Of a DNA stretch of 64,000 nt, positions 17,015 through 25,201 are shown one piece after another. Positions within the stretch are counted from its first letter, which is position 1; each line of letters begins with the position of its first letter. A program made the position numbers and the translations under genes. The notes under the pieces were generated by a model. That model saw only the letters and a program-made list of their open reading frames with translations. It was not told the DNA's origin and did no database searches. Source of the DNA: UBA4479 sp963974935 (GTDB taxonomy: Bacteria > Pseudomonadota > Alphaproteobacteria > Rhodospirillales > Casp-alpha2); contig CAXBEV010000004.1 of the NCBI GenBank assembly GCA_963974935.1, forward strand, positions 131,729-195,728. The letters run 5' to 3'.

Positions 17015-17578
17015 ATGAGCGATACCGCACACGCGGGCCAACCCACGCAAAATGCCGAAATCGATGAGCAGACGCGTCGCGATTTCCTGCTTTGGAGCAC
17101 AATCGCCGTCGGCGCCGCCGGCGCCGCACTGGCTGCTTGGCCGTTCATCGATCAGATGAACCCGGCCGCCGATACGCTGGCCCTGGCCTCAACCGAGGTT
17201 GATCTGTCGAAGATCGAAGTCGGCCAAAGCATCACCGTAGTCTGGCGCGGCAAGCCGGTGTTCATCCGTTACCGCACCGAAGAAGAAATCGCCGAGGCGA
17301 AAGCTGTCGACATGGCCGTCCTACCCGACCCTGAAACGGACACGGCACGTGTTCAAAAGTCGGAATGGCTGATCATGGTTGGCGTGTGCACGCACCTCGG
17401 CTGCATTCCGCTCGGCCAAAAACCCGGCGACTCCAAAGGTGATTACAACGGCTGGTTTTGCCCATGCCACGGGTCGCATTACGACACGTCAGGGCGTATT
17501 CGGAAGGGACCGGCACCTCTCAACCTCGTCATTCCGAACTATGAATTCCTCGACGACAATTCCGTCCGGATCGGGTAA
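17015..17578 (+). CDS. petA: ubiquinol-cytochrome c reductase iron-sulfur (Rieske) subunit
   Basis: The protein has 187 residues. A twin-arginine motif (TRRDFLLWS, about 21-29) precedes one membrane anchor (about 30-46). The 2Fe-2S ligands are in box I CTHLGC and box II CPCHGS. The subunit carries electrons from ubiquinol at the Qo site to cytochrome c1 in the bc1 complex. It is first in petABC, with a GAGGGGA site before the ATG and 12 bp to petB. Tat export of the folded Rieske head is normal for this family. Confidence 0.97.
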   Translation: MSDTAHAGQPTQNAEIDEQTRRDFLLWSTIAVGAAGAALAAWPFIDQMNPAADTLALASTEVDLSKIEVGQSITVVWRGKPVFIRYRTEEEIAEAKAVDMAVLPDPETDTARVQKSEWLIMVGVCTHLGCIPLGQKPGDSKGDYNGWFCPCHGSHYDTSGRIRKGPAPLNLVIPNYEFLDDNSVRIG

Positions 17579-17590
17579 GGGAGAGAGATT

Positions 17591-18880
17591 ATGAGTGGTT
17601 CCTCAAACTTCCAGTCAAACAGCAAGATCGTTAACTGGATCGAATACCGGTTGCCGATCTTTTCATTCATGGACGCGCAACTTAATCAATACCCAACGCC
17701 GAAAAACCTGAACTATTTCTGGAACTTCGGCTCGCTCGCCGGCATCGTTCTGGTGATTATGATCGTCTCAGGCATCACGCTCGCCATGCAGTACGCATCG
17801 ACCGAAGCAGACGCGTTCACATCAATCGAGCGGATCATGCGCGACGTCAACTTCGGCTGGTTGATCCGTTATATCCACGTGAACGGCGCCAGCATGTTCT
17901 TTATTGTTGTGTTTATTCACATCTTTCGGGGTCTGTACTATGGATCATACAAGGCACCGCGCGAAATTTTGTGGATAATCGGTGTCTTCATCTTACTTGC
18001 CATGATGGCAACCGCATTCATGGGCTATGTGCTGCCTTGGGGCCAAATGAGCTTTTGGGGTGCCACCGTGATCACCAGCCTGTTCTCGGCAATCCCATTG
18101 GTCGGCGAATCGATCGTGCGACTGCTTTGGGGCGGCTTCGTTGTCGGTGAGCCGACGCTGAAGCGTTTCTTTGCACTACACTATCTGTTGCCGTTCGTGA
18201 TTGTTGGGCTTGTGTTCTTGCACCTCTGGGCGCTGCACATACATCATTCCAACAACCCGACCGGCGTCGAGATCAAAGACGAAAAGCAAGACACCATCCC
18301 GTTCCACCCATACTACACCATCAAAGACATGTACGGCCTGGGGATTTTGTTGTTGATCTTCGCGTTCTTCGTGTTCTTCGCACCGAACTACTTCGGTCAT
18401 CCGGACAACTACATCCCGGCGAACTCGCTGATCACCCCTACGCATATCGTGCCGGAATGGTACTTCTTGCCATTCTACGCGATCTTGCGGGCGTTCACGA
18501 ACGACTACGTAATCTACAGTTGGTTCTTGCAGTGGTTCATGTCGGCCAAGCTTGCCGGCGTGATCGCGATGTTCGCATCGATTTTGGTGCTGTTGCTGTT
18601 GCCGTGGCTGGATCGCTCGCGGGTACGCTCGGCTAAGTACCGCCCGGTGTACAAGCTGTTCTTCTGGCTGTTCGTGATCGACTGCATCATCTTGGGCTGG
18701 GTCGGCGGTCAGCCGGCGGAAGGCACCTTGGTGCTGATCGGTCAGATTTCGACGACTTGGTACTTTGCACACCTGTTGGTGTTCATCCCAATCATCGGTA
18801 TCCTTGAACGTCCGAAACCGTTGCCCGATAGCATTGCGGCATCGGTGATGGATTCTCATGCATCTCAGGCGGCGGAGTAA
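17591..18880 (+). CDS. petB: cytochrome b subunit of the bc1 complex
   Basis: The protein has 429 residues with eight predicted membrane helices. It carries the paired heme histidines of helices B and D (HVNGASMFF..., FVIVGLVFLHLWALHIHHSNNP) and the Qo-site PEWY motif (PEWYFLPFYAILRA). It is the core quinol oxidation/reduction subunit in the inner membrane. A GGGAGAG site precedes the ATG. It is a full-length single polypeptide, not split as in b6f. Confidence 0.97.
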   Translation: MSGSSNFQSNSKIVNWIEYRLPIFSFMDAQLNQYPTPKNLNYFWNFGSLAGIVLVIMIVSGITLAMQYASTEADAFTSIERIMRDVNFGWLIRYIHVNGASMFFIVVFIHIFRGLYYGSYKAPREILWIIGVFILLAMMATAFMGYVLPWGQMSFWGATVITSLFSAIPLVGESIVRLLWGGFVVGEPTLKRFFALHYLLPFVIVGLVFLHLWALHIHHSNNPTGVEIKDEKQDTIPFHPYYTIKDMYGLGILLLIFAFFVFFAPNYFGHPDNYIPANSLITPTHIVPEWYFLPFYAILRAFTNDYVIYSWFLQWFMSAKLAGVIAMFASILVLLLLPWLDRSRVRSAKYRPVYKLFFWLFVIDCIILGWVGGQPAEGTLVLIGQISTTWYFAHLLVFIPIIGILERPKPLPDSIAASVMDSHASQAAE

Positions 18881-18884
18881 GACC

Positions 18885-19721
18885 ATGAAAACGATGAAAA
18901 CGCTTAGCGCAGCAGCGCTCGTAATCGGTGTCATGGGCGGCGTCATGACCGCTGGCGGCAACGCTCAAGCCGCCGTCGGCCCAAAGGCGCCGGCGCTGGA
19001 CTGGTCGTTCAACGGCATCTTCGGCACCTATGACCGGGCATCCCTGCAACGTGGTTTCCAAGTATTCAAGAGTGTCTGCGCAAGCTGTCATTCCATGAAC
19101 TTGATGGCGTTCCGCAATCTGGAAGCCCTGGGCTACAACGAAGACGAAGTGAAAGCGATCGCCGCCGACTACGAGGTCCAAGCGGGCCCGAACGACGACG
19201 GTGAAATGTTCATGCGTTCGGCAAACCCGGCCGACCGCTGGCCGGCACCCTTTGCCAACGACAAGATCGCGGCGATTTCCAACGGTGGCGCTATTCCGCC
19301 GGATCTCTCGTTGATCACCAAAGCACGCGGTTCCGGTGGCGACTCCGCGATCCGCGCATCGCTGCTGCAGCCAGGTGGGTTCCCGCTTGGTGCCGATTAC
19401 ATACACGCATTATTGACCGGCTATAAAGAAGAAGCGCCGGCAGGCTTCAGCCTTGCTGGGGGCAAGTATTACAACGTGTACTTCCCGGGTAACACCATAT
19501 CGATGGCACCGCCGCTTTATCCCGATGGGGTTGAATATGCGGACGGCACCCAGGCCACCGTCGACCAACAGGCGCGCGACGTTGCCATGTTCTTGAACTG
19601 GGTGTCTGAGCCTGAGCTCGAACAGCGTAAAAACCTCGGCATCAAAGTGATGCTGTTCTTGCTGGTGTTAACGGCTATGTTGTACGCACTGAAACGGAAA
19701 ATCTGGGCGAACGTTCACTAA
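18885..19721 (+). CDS. petC: cytochrome c1
   Basis: The protein has 278 residues. A signal peptide (about 1-30, ending NAQAA) precedes the heme c site CASCH (Cys65, Cys68, His69). The axial Met is probably in the NTISMAPPL segment. A C-terminal membrane anchor follows (VMLFLLVLTAMLYALKRKIW). ATG 18885 is chosen because GGCGGAG lies just upstream; the longer frame from 18858 would overlap petB and spoil the signal peptide. It passes electrons from the Rieske centre to soluble or membrane cytochrome c. Confidence 0.96.
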   Translation: MKTMKTLSAAALVIGVMGGVMTAGGNAQAAVGPKAPALDWSFNGIFGTYDRASLQRGFQVFKSVCASCHSMNLMAFRNLEALGYNEDEVKAIAADYEVQAGPNDDGEMFMRSANPADRWPAPFANDKIAAISNGGAIPPDLSLITKARGSGGDSAIRASLLQPGGFPLGADYIHALLTGYKEEAPAGFSLAGGKYYNVYFPGNTISMAPPLYPDGVEYADGTQATVDQQARDVAMFLNWVSEPELEQRKNLGIKVMLFLLVLTAMLYALKRKIWANVH

Positions 19722-19746
19722 AGGACAGCCGGCCGGCTTAAACGAC

Positions 19747-19781
19747 AAAACGCCCCGATCAACGATCGGGGCGTTTTTTGT
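19747..19781. terminator. strong bidirectional rho-independent terminator after petC
   Basis: AAAACGCCCCGATC (19747-19760) pairs with GATCGGGGCGTTTT (19764-19777) over a three-base loop and is followed by a T-rich run. Read on the minus strand it is also followed by TTTTGTCGTTT. It can therefore end both petABC and the convergent gene at 19804. Confidence 0.92.
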
Positions 19782-19803
19782 TTTTATCGCGCAGTGTCGC
19801 AAG

Positions 19804-20085
19804 TTACTCGGAAGCGACCATACCACGCGCGACGTTCAAGAGTTGGTCGGCAAAAACAAACTCTTTTTCAGCACAACGCTGTTCAGCCAAAATCATAATC
19901 TGGTCTAACACTTTGCCCGACTTGTCACCGATATCCGGTTCGTTTTCGCGTGCCGTTTTAGCATCTTCAAGCGCTTGTTTGCACTGAGCCGAGGTCGTGA
20001 TCATCGAAGCCGATACGGAGGATGCTTGCACGACAACAAACGCCATAAGCGCCACTGACGCGAACAGAATGGTCTTGGATTTCAT
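19804..20085 (-). CDS. small secreted protein with two cysteines, unknown function
   Basis: A 93-residue protein. It has a signal peptide (basic start, hydrophobic core about 5-20, cleavage near VSAS). The mature helical part of about 70 residues holds two cysteines (AQCKQAL and EQRCAEKEF), which could form a disulfide in the periplasm. I recognise no family. ATG 20085 gives a clean signal peptide; the frame extends to 20118 without a ribosome binding site. It faces petC across the shared terminator, which says nothing firm about function. Confidence 0.7.
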   Translation of the reverse strand: MKSKTILFASVALMAFVVVQASSVSASMITTSAQCKQALEDAKTARENEPDIGDKSGKVLDQIMILAEQRCAEKEFVFADQLLNVARGMVASE

Positions 20086-20233
20086 TTTAATAATCCCAGG
20101 AGTGCGGCACCGACCCATCGGCGCCTCGTCGCGGCTTTGCCTACGACGTCAGCGCGGGAATATATACCGATTACTAAACCGCGCAATAGGAATCATAAGC
20201 TACACAAAAATGTGATCGCACACCCAAAACGGG

Positions 20234-20566
20234 TCAGTCGACGATAAACAGTTTCGCGCCGAACTCGGTACGTGAACGATGCGGTGCGTCGCCGAAATCT
20301 GAGACCTGATAGCTCATCCCCGGCGTCATAACGACGCTACGCCCGTCCTTGAGCTCGCTCGTCATCTCGCCTTCCAAGACATACAAAATATGCCCACGGT
20401 CGCACCAATGATCGGCAAGATAGCCTGGTGAATACTCGACGACGCGGATGCGAATGTCTCCGACCTCGAGAGTGCGCCACTCCGCATATCCTGTCTCGCC
20501 GGGATACGTGACGGGCGCGACCGCAGACCAATCGGTGAGGGTGAACGGCAACGTGGGTATCTTCAT
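20234..20566 (-). CDS. DHCW-motif-type cupin protein
   Basis: A 110-residue single cupin. The first cupin motif region reads YLADHWCDRGHILYVLEGEM, close to the 'DHCW motif' family, and a second motif lies near GMSYQVSDFGDAPHRS. Potential metal ligands are the two histidines, an Asp or Glu and a later His. Function is unknown; such cupins often act as sugar-acid isomerases, lyases or sensors. It lies 15 bp after the Phd-aldolase fusion gene on the same strand, so it is probably the second gene of that operon. Confidence 0.82.
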   Translation of the reverse strand: MKIPTLPFTLTDWSAVAPVTYPGETGYAEWRTLEVGDIRIRVVEYSPGYLADHWCDRGHILYVLEGEMTSELKDGRSVVMTPGMSYQVSDFGDAPHRSRTEFGAKLFIVD

Positions 20567-20581
20567 GCGCTTTGCTCCAAC

Positions 20582-21427
20582 TCAAGTTTTCGGATCCGCC
20601 CAGGCGCTGTAGTTTTTGAATTTCTCCAGAACCACCTCCATCTCGCCGACCGTCAGCAGGTTCGGTTTGCCGACCGCGAGCGCCTTGAGGTATTGCTCAG
20701 CGAGCGTTTCAATCTCGACCGCGCGCTTGAACGCGTCTTCAATGTTGCGGCCCATTACCAGCATCCCGTGGTTCGCCATCAGACAAGCGAGCCGCCCATC
20801 CAAAGCTTCTAAAACAGCATCCGCCAGCGTCTCGGTCCCAAAGGTCGCATAGGGGGCACAGCGAATATCACGCCCCCCCGCCACCGCCACCATGTAATGA
20901 AACGGCGGAATGCCGCGACCTAGACATGCCAGCGTTGTCGCGTTGATGGAATGGGTATGCAGAATTGCGCCCGCACGCGGCTTCGCCGCCATGACCCGGC
21001 AATGAAAATGCCACTCGCTTGAAGGCGGACGGTGTCCGCGCAAAACCTTGCCGTCAAAATCGATTTTAACGATGTCCGTCGGCATCGTTTTGTCGTAGTC
21101 GAGCCCGGACGGCGTGATCAGCATACCACCCCCCACCCGGATAGACGCATTCCCGCTGGTCCCTTGGTTGAGCCCGGTCGCATTCATCCGCTGACACATC
21201 TGAATCAACTGCACGCGCGCCTGATAGTCCGGCACCCCGGCATCCGCATCGATACCGATGGGATCTGCCGCCGGTGCGCCACCATTTAACGCGGTCAAAC
21301 GGGCAACCGGCTGCCCGCGTCGCGTCACCACCACATCGCGCCCGCTCTCGGCTTCCGCCAAAAGCCTGGAAAACCGTTGATTTGCCTCAGCTGCGCCGAC
21401 ATGCAGGGAGGGTTTTCGATATGCCAT
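20582..21427 (-). CDS. class II aldolase/adducin-family enzyme with N-terminal Phd/YefM antitoxin-like domain
   Basis: The protein has 281 residues. Residues 8-48 match the Phd/YefM DNA-binding fold of type II antitoxins (EANQRFSRLLAEAESGRDVVV then RRGQPVARL). A class II aldolase domain follows (about 65-275). It has the phosphate loop GTSGNAS (89-95), a candidate catalytic Glu138, and zinc ligands His157 and His159 (HTH) and His220 (NHG), so the enzyme half looks intact. This family cleaves sugar phosphates such as L-fuculose-1-phosphate or 5-methylthioribulose-1-phosphate to DHAP plus an aldehyde, or dehydrates the latter (MtnB). No toxin gene is adjacent. The fused domain suggests autoregulation through palindromes at its own promoter. 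mtnA and mtnP lie 4-6 kb away. Confidence 0.88.
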   Translation of the reverse strand: MAYRKPSLHVGAAEANQRFSRLLAEAESGRDVVVTRRGQPVARLTALNGGAPAADPIGIDADAGVPDYQARVQLIQMCQRMNATGLNQGTSGNASIRVGGGMLITPSGLDYDKTMPTDIVKIDFDGKVLRGHRPPSSEWHFHCRVMAAKPRAGAILHTHSINATTLACLGRGIPPFHYMVAVAGGRDIRCAPYATFGTETLADAVLEALDGRLACLMANHGMLVMGRNIEDAFKRAVEIETLAEQYLKALAVGKPNLLTVGEMEVVLEKFKNYSAWADPKT

Positions 21428-21438
21428 ATAATATTAGT

Positions 21439-21472
21439 TACATACCTATGTAGTGTTGTCACTAAAATTATA
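21439..21472 (-). promoter_or_regulatory. -10 element with two abutting inverted repeats upstream of the Phd-aldolase gene
   Basis: On the minus strand a consensus TATAAT occupies 21472-21467. Just downstream are TAGTG-4-CACTA (21451-21464) and TACATA-2-TATGTA (21439-21452). The dyads cover the predicted transcription start and early leader, a repressor position. No good -35 hexamer is seen. No clear Shine-Dalgarno precedes the ATG at 21427. Confidence 0.5.
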
Positions 21473-21580
21473 CACTCCAGTTAACCCAAGCTTCTGAGCG
21501 CACGCCATGCGCATGTTGATTTCCCACACCGTCCGCCTGTGCTTCAATAGCTAAAACAAAACCATGTTGAGGAGATAATC

Positions 21581-22921
21581 ATGAGCGCCTATGTCATCGA
21601 CAGTGAGCTATTTCGCGATCAATTCTCGACGCCTGAGATGCGGGCCATCTTCGATGACCGGCGTACCGTTCAGGCTTGGTTGGACGTTGAAGTCGCCCTC
21701 GCCGAAGTTGAGGCCGAGCTCGGCATCATCCCAAGTGAAGCCGCAGTCGCCATCAACGAAGTCGGCGACGCGGCACTATATGACCTAGCGCAACTCAAGC
21801 ACGAGATGGATCGCACGTCCCACCCCATCGTGCCCTTGGTCCGCGCCATCGCAGAAAAATGCCCGAACGACCTAGGTGAATACGTGCACTGGGGCGCGAC
21901 CACGCAAGACATCATTGATACCGGGATGATGCTGCAAATCCGTGATGCTGAAACCGTCATTGATGAGCGTCTTGCCGCCTTGGCCAGCATTTTGACCGAG
22001 CATGCCATTACCCACGCCGCAACGGCCATGCCCGGGCGCACCCACGGTCAACATGCACAGCCGATCACGTTCGGCTACAAAACCGCCGTCTGGCTCGATG
22101 AAGTACGCCGCCATCAAACCCGGATGGACGAAATGCGGCCCCGTCTACTGGTCGGTCAATTCGGCGGCGCAGTCGGCACCCTCGCCGCTCTTGGCGATCA
22201 AGGGCTGACCGTGCGTGCGAACTTAATGGCAAAGCTGGAACTGGGTGAGCCTGACATTACGTGGCATACGGCGCGGGACCGCTTGGTGGAACTGGTTTCC
22301 GTGCTGGCCATGATTGCCGGCACCTGCGGCAAGATTGCACACGAAATCTACAGTCTGCAAAAAACCGAAGTGCAAGAACTCGAAGAGCCTTTTCCAGATG
22401 GCAAGGTCGGCTCGTCGACCATGCCGCACAAGCGCAACCCGGCAATCTGCGAAACGATCGTTGCATTGGCAAAGACCGTCCGCTCTGCCGTGCCGCTGGC
22501 GTTCGAAACCCTCATTGCCGAACACGAGCGTGACAAGATCGGGCTTCAGACTGAACGCGAATTCCTGGCCCGCACTATGGCGCAGACAGACGCTGCGTTG
22601 GCAAAAACAGTGATGGTCACGGACGGGCTCGATATCCGCGCTGAAAACATGCGCGCAAACCTTGATATCACCCAAGGCCTGACCCTGAGCGAAGCGGTGA
22701 TGATGGCGCTTAGCGATAAGCTCGGCCGGCAAAAAGCACACGAGATCTTGTATCGCGCCTGCATGATGGCATTCAAAGAAGACACCACCATGCGTGAGGC
22801 CCTGATGCACTCTCTAGAAGTACGGGATGTACTGAGTGAGGACGAAATCGATTCGCTTCTGGACCCTGAAGCTTACACCGGCCTCGCTGCCCGAATGGCC
22901 CGTGATGTCGCCGCTGAGTAA
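21581..22921 (+). CDS. aspartase/fumarase-superfamily lyase (adenylosuccinate-lyase-like)
   Basis: The protein has 446 residues. The superfamily signature GSSTMPHKRNP is present, with the conserved HWGATTQD and GRTHGQHAQP segments that supply catalytic His and Ser loops. The best family match by eye is the adenylosuccinate lyase / 3-carboxy-muconate cycloisomerase group. Such enzymes eliminate fumarate or a related group from a substituted succinate. The surroundings are catabolic rather than purine-synthetic, so I do not call it purB. GAGGAG lies before the ATG. It is divergent from the Phd-aldolase operon, so the two may share control. Confidence 0.85.
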   Translation: MSAYVIDSELFRDQFSTPEMRAIFDDRRTVQAWLDVEVALAEVEAELGIIPSEAAVAINEVGDAALYDLAQLKHEMDRTSHPIVPLVRAIAEKCPNDLGEYVHWGATTQDIIDTGMMLQIRDAETVIDERLAALASILTEHAITHAATAMPGRTHGQHAQPITFGYKTAVWLDEVRRHQTRMDEMRPRLLVGQFGGAVGTLAALGDQGLTVRANLMAKLELGEPDITWHTARDRLVELVSVLAMIAGTCGKIAHEIYSLQKTEVQELEEPFPDGKVGSSTMPHKRNPAICETIVALAKTVRSAVPLAFETLIAEHERDKIGLQTEREFLARTMAQTDAALAKTVMVTDGLDIRAENMRANLDITQGLTLSEAVMMALSDKLGRQKAHEILYRACMMAFKEDTTMREALMHSLEVRDVLSEDEIDSLLDPEAYTGLAARMARDVAAE

Positions 22922-23017
22922 CATGTGACCATGTGATAAATACGTCCTTGCATACAACGCCTAAGATAGGAATCATTCAGAATTATTGTCGCACACAACT
23001 TATTTGATCGGTTCTAC

Positions 23018-23410
23018 ATGAGCGAAACCCAGAAAATTACCGCCCTCGTCGTTGACGACTCAGAACTCATGCGTGCCGTTTTGTCTGCCATCCTCACGCA
23101 AATCGATGTCGAGGTTATCGGCCAAGCCAGCAACGGTCGCGACGGCGTCGATATGGCGATTGAGCTTGAGCCGGATATGATCTTATTGGACGTGTTGATG
23201 CCGGAAATGAACGGCTATCTTGCCCTCGAAGAAATCGTCGGGCGCATGCACGAGCCATTTGTCATCATGATGACAAGTGTCGATGACGACGAAGTCATCC
23301 AGTCATCAATAATGGCGGGCGCACAGGACTACATCCAAAAAAGCCAAAACGTCGAAGGCATGACACCCCGACTGATCAAACATCGTGATGCATTGCGGCG
23401 GCGGCGTTAA
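23018..23410 (+). CDS. orphan CheY-like single-domain response regulator
   Basis: A 130-residue receiver domain with the acidic pair VVDDSE near residue 14, phospho-acceptor Asp in ILLDVLMP, Thr/Ser in MMTSVDD and Lys in YIQKSQ. All key residues for phosphorylation are present and there is no output domain. No histidine kinase or chemotaxis gene lies nearby, so the partner is unknown. The sequence is of the CheB/CheY type (DSELMRAVLSAIL). Its TAA stop overlaps the TAA of the convergent denD gene within TTAA. Confidence 0.93.
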   Translation: MSETQKITALVVDDSELMRAVLSAILTQIDVEVIGQASNGRDGVDMAIELEPDMILLDVLMPEMNGYLALEEIVGRMHEPFVIMMTSVDDDEVIQSSIMAGAQDYIQKSQNVEGMTPRLIKHRDALRRRR

Positions 23411-24357
23411 GGCACGTAGTCTGCAATAAATTCCTCGATCACCGCTTCCAGACTGGCGCTTCGTGGGCACCCGATGGCTTCGGCGCGAGTGGCATCCATC
23501 CCTGTCGGCCAAGATCCGACAATCGCCTGCACGCCTGCGTCAGGTACATCCGTGATGGCGCCCAGCGTGATGTTGTGCCGGGCGGCAACGCGCTTGGTGG
23601 CGTCGATCATCTCCGCCACCGTGACCGTTAAGTTCGGCAAGTTGACGGTGCGGTCATCCACGAAGCTGTCCCGAGGCGCATCCAACAACGCGATCAAGCC
23701 ATCCGCACACGCCCGATAGCCACCGACCATTAATGCCATGTCCCGAGGCACCGGCAAGCGGCAAACATCGCCCGCCAGCGGCTCGCGGATCACCCCACTT
23801 GCGAAGCTAGACGCGGCGGCATTGGGTTTGCCGGGCCGGACGATGATCGTCGGCAAGCGGGCGATGCGACCATCGATCAAACCTTTACGGCTCATATCGT
23901 TGATGATCAATTCCATCACCGCTTTGGTCATGCCGTAAGTGTTTTGCGGCACCGGACGGGTCATCATATCGACGCTTGCCGGCATCGCCGCCGAGCCGAA
24001 AATCGCCAAACTTGAAGTAAACAGCACCTTGGTCGCCGGCCCTTCGGCCCGCGCCGCTTCAAGCACGGCCCGTCCACCGTCGATATTGACCCGCATCGCC
24101 GCATCAAAATCTGCTTCCGCGCCGGCACTGACCATGGATGCCAGATGCACAACCGCATCCGCACCTTGCAGGCTCGCGCTCAAAAGTTTGGGATCGGTGA
24201 TGTCGCCCAGCACGATGTTAACGTCCGCTTCCAAGCCGCCTAAACCTTCCGGCGGCAAGCCCAAATCAAACAGCGTGACGTTGTCGCCCCGCGCCACCAA
24301 GCGCGCCGCCAGCAGGCGACCCAAAAAGCCGCAGCCGCCGGTAATGACCGTTTTCAT
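23407..24357 (-). CDS. denD: D-erythronate dehydrogenase (NAD-dependent epimerase/dehydratase fold)
   Basis: The protein has 316 residues. The Rossmann start is ITGGCGFLGRLLAARL and the SDR-extended catalytic YxxxK is in NTYGMTKAV. The segment RLPTIIVRPGKPNAAASSFASGVIREPL is characteristic of DenD. DenD oxidises D-erythronate at C2 at the start of a four-carbon acid sugar pathway, usually with a DenK kinase, an isomerase and an aldolase. Those partners are not adjacent, although a class II aldolase lies 2.9 kb further on. It follows the phytanoyl-CoA-dioxygenase-like gene by 4 bp. Confidence 0.85.
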   Translation of the reverse strand: MKTVITGGCGFLGRLLAARLVARGDNVTLFDLGLPPEGLGGLEADVNIVLGDITDPKLLSASLQGADAVVHLASMVSAGAEADFDAAMRVNIDGGRAVLEAARAEGPATKVLFTSSLAIFGSAAMPASVDMMTRPVPQNTYGMTKAVMELIINDMSRKGLIDGRIARLPTIIVRPGKPNAAASSFASGVIREPLAGDVCRLPVPRDMALMVGGYRACADGLIALLDAPRDSFVDDRTVNLPNLTVTVAEMIDATKRVAARHNITLGAITDVPDAGVQAIVGSWPTGMDATRAEAIGCPRSASLEAVIEEFIADYVP

Positions 24358-24361
24358 GCGT

Positions 24362-25168
24362 TTATTCCGCAGCGGACGAACGCTGACCTTCTTTGTAGAG
24401 CGCGCTCAAGCAATCGTCATCCATGGCCTGGATCGGCGTAAAATCACGATGCGCGATCCATTCCTTACGCGTGAATTTAGTGATGTGATTGGAAACCGCA
24501 CACAGGCTCAGATACACAATAACCCGATTCCAAGGACTGATGTTAGGCGGGCTTGCATGCACCAAGTTGCCGTGGAACATCAACACCGAACCGGCAGGTC
24601 CCGTCGGCGCGACCACGCCGCCTTCGTCGGCGAGCGAACGCACGCTTTCACGGTCTAACGTCCATAACGGATAGCTGGTGGTTTCAAGATCGTGACCGGC
24701 CTCGACCACGCCTTTTTTATGGCTGCCCGGAATAAACAACAACGGCCCGTTCGCCGCCGTCACGTCGTCCAAAAACACCGAGATGTTCATCGCACGGGGC
24801 TCGGGCATGCCGTCGTCGCGGGCCCAGGTACCGTAATCCTGATGCCACTGCCAAACCTCGCCATCGAAGGCGGCTTTGGCGTTGATCTTATATTGATGCA
24901 TATAGACGTCTTCGCCGAGCAGTTGCTTCACAGGCTCAATCAGGCGGGGGTGCGCGCCCAGACGTTTATGCGCTTCGTCATAGGTGTGCGCGGCAAACGC
25001 CGTCCTGGGCGCGCCGGAACTCTCACGCCAGACCTCTTCACGGTCAGAGTCATAGATATTAAGCGCCGCGTCTTTCAGCACCGATACTTCATCGGGCGTG
25101 AACAGACTCTCCATGAAAAGATAACCGCGCGTATCGAATTCTTTGAGTTGAGCGTCGCTGATTTTCAT
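24362..25168 (-). CDS. phytanoyl-CoA dioxygenase (PhyH) family protein
   Basis: The protein has 268 residues. It has the Fe(II)/2-oxoglutarate pattern: HQDYGTWARDDG (HxD with His/Asp ligands), LLFIPGSHKKG and the distal His in MFHGNLVHASPPN, followed by an Arg-containing strand (NRVIVYLSL). The closest-looking relatives are PhyH/EctD-type hydroxylases. The substrate is unknown; it may be a hydroxy acid or quaternary amine. It has its own promoter upstream and is followed closely by denD. Confidence 0.9.
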   Translation of the reverse strand: MKISDAQLKEFDTRGYLFMESLFTPDEVSVLKDAALNIYDSDREEVWRESSGAPRTAFAAHTYDEAHKRLGAHPRLIEPVKQLLGEDVYMHQYKINAKAAFDGEVWQWHQDYGTWARDDGMPEPRAMNISVFLDDVTAANGPLLFIPGSHKKGVVEAGHDLETTSYPLWTLDRESVRSLADEGGVVAPTGPAGSVLMFHGNLVHASPPNISPWNRVIVYLSLCAVSNHITKFTRKEWIAHRDFTPIQAMDDDCLSALYKEGQRSSAAE

Positions 25169-25201
25169 CGTTTCCTCCGGACATCATTATTATTTATCCA
25201 G

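Noticed and set aside
20582..21427. Complete toxin-antitoxin system
   Set aside because: The Phd-like part is fused to an enzyme and no PIN, Doc or YoeB-like toxin gene is adjacent.
21581..22921. Calling the lyase purB
   Set aside because: The aspartase-superfamily signature is shared by several enzymes, and the neighbours are catabolic rather than purine biosynthetic, so a purB label is not justified.
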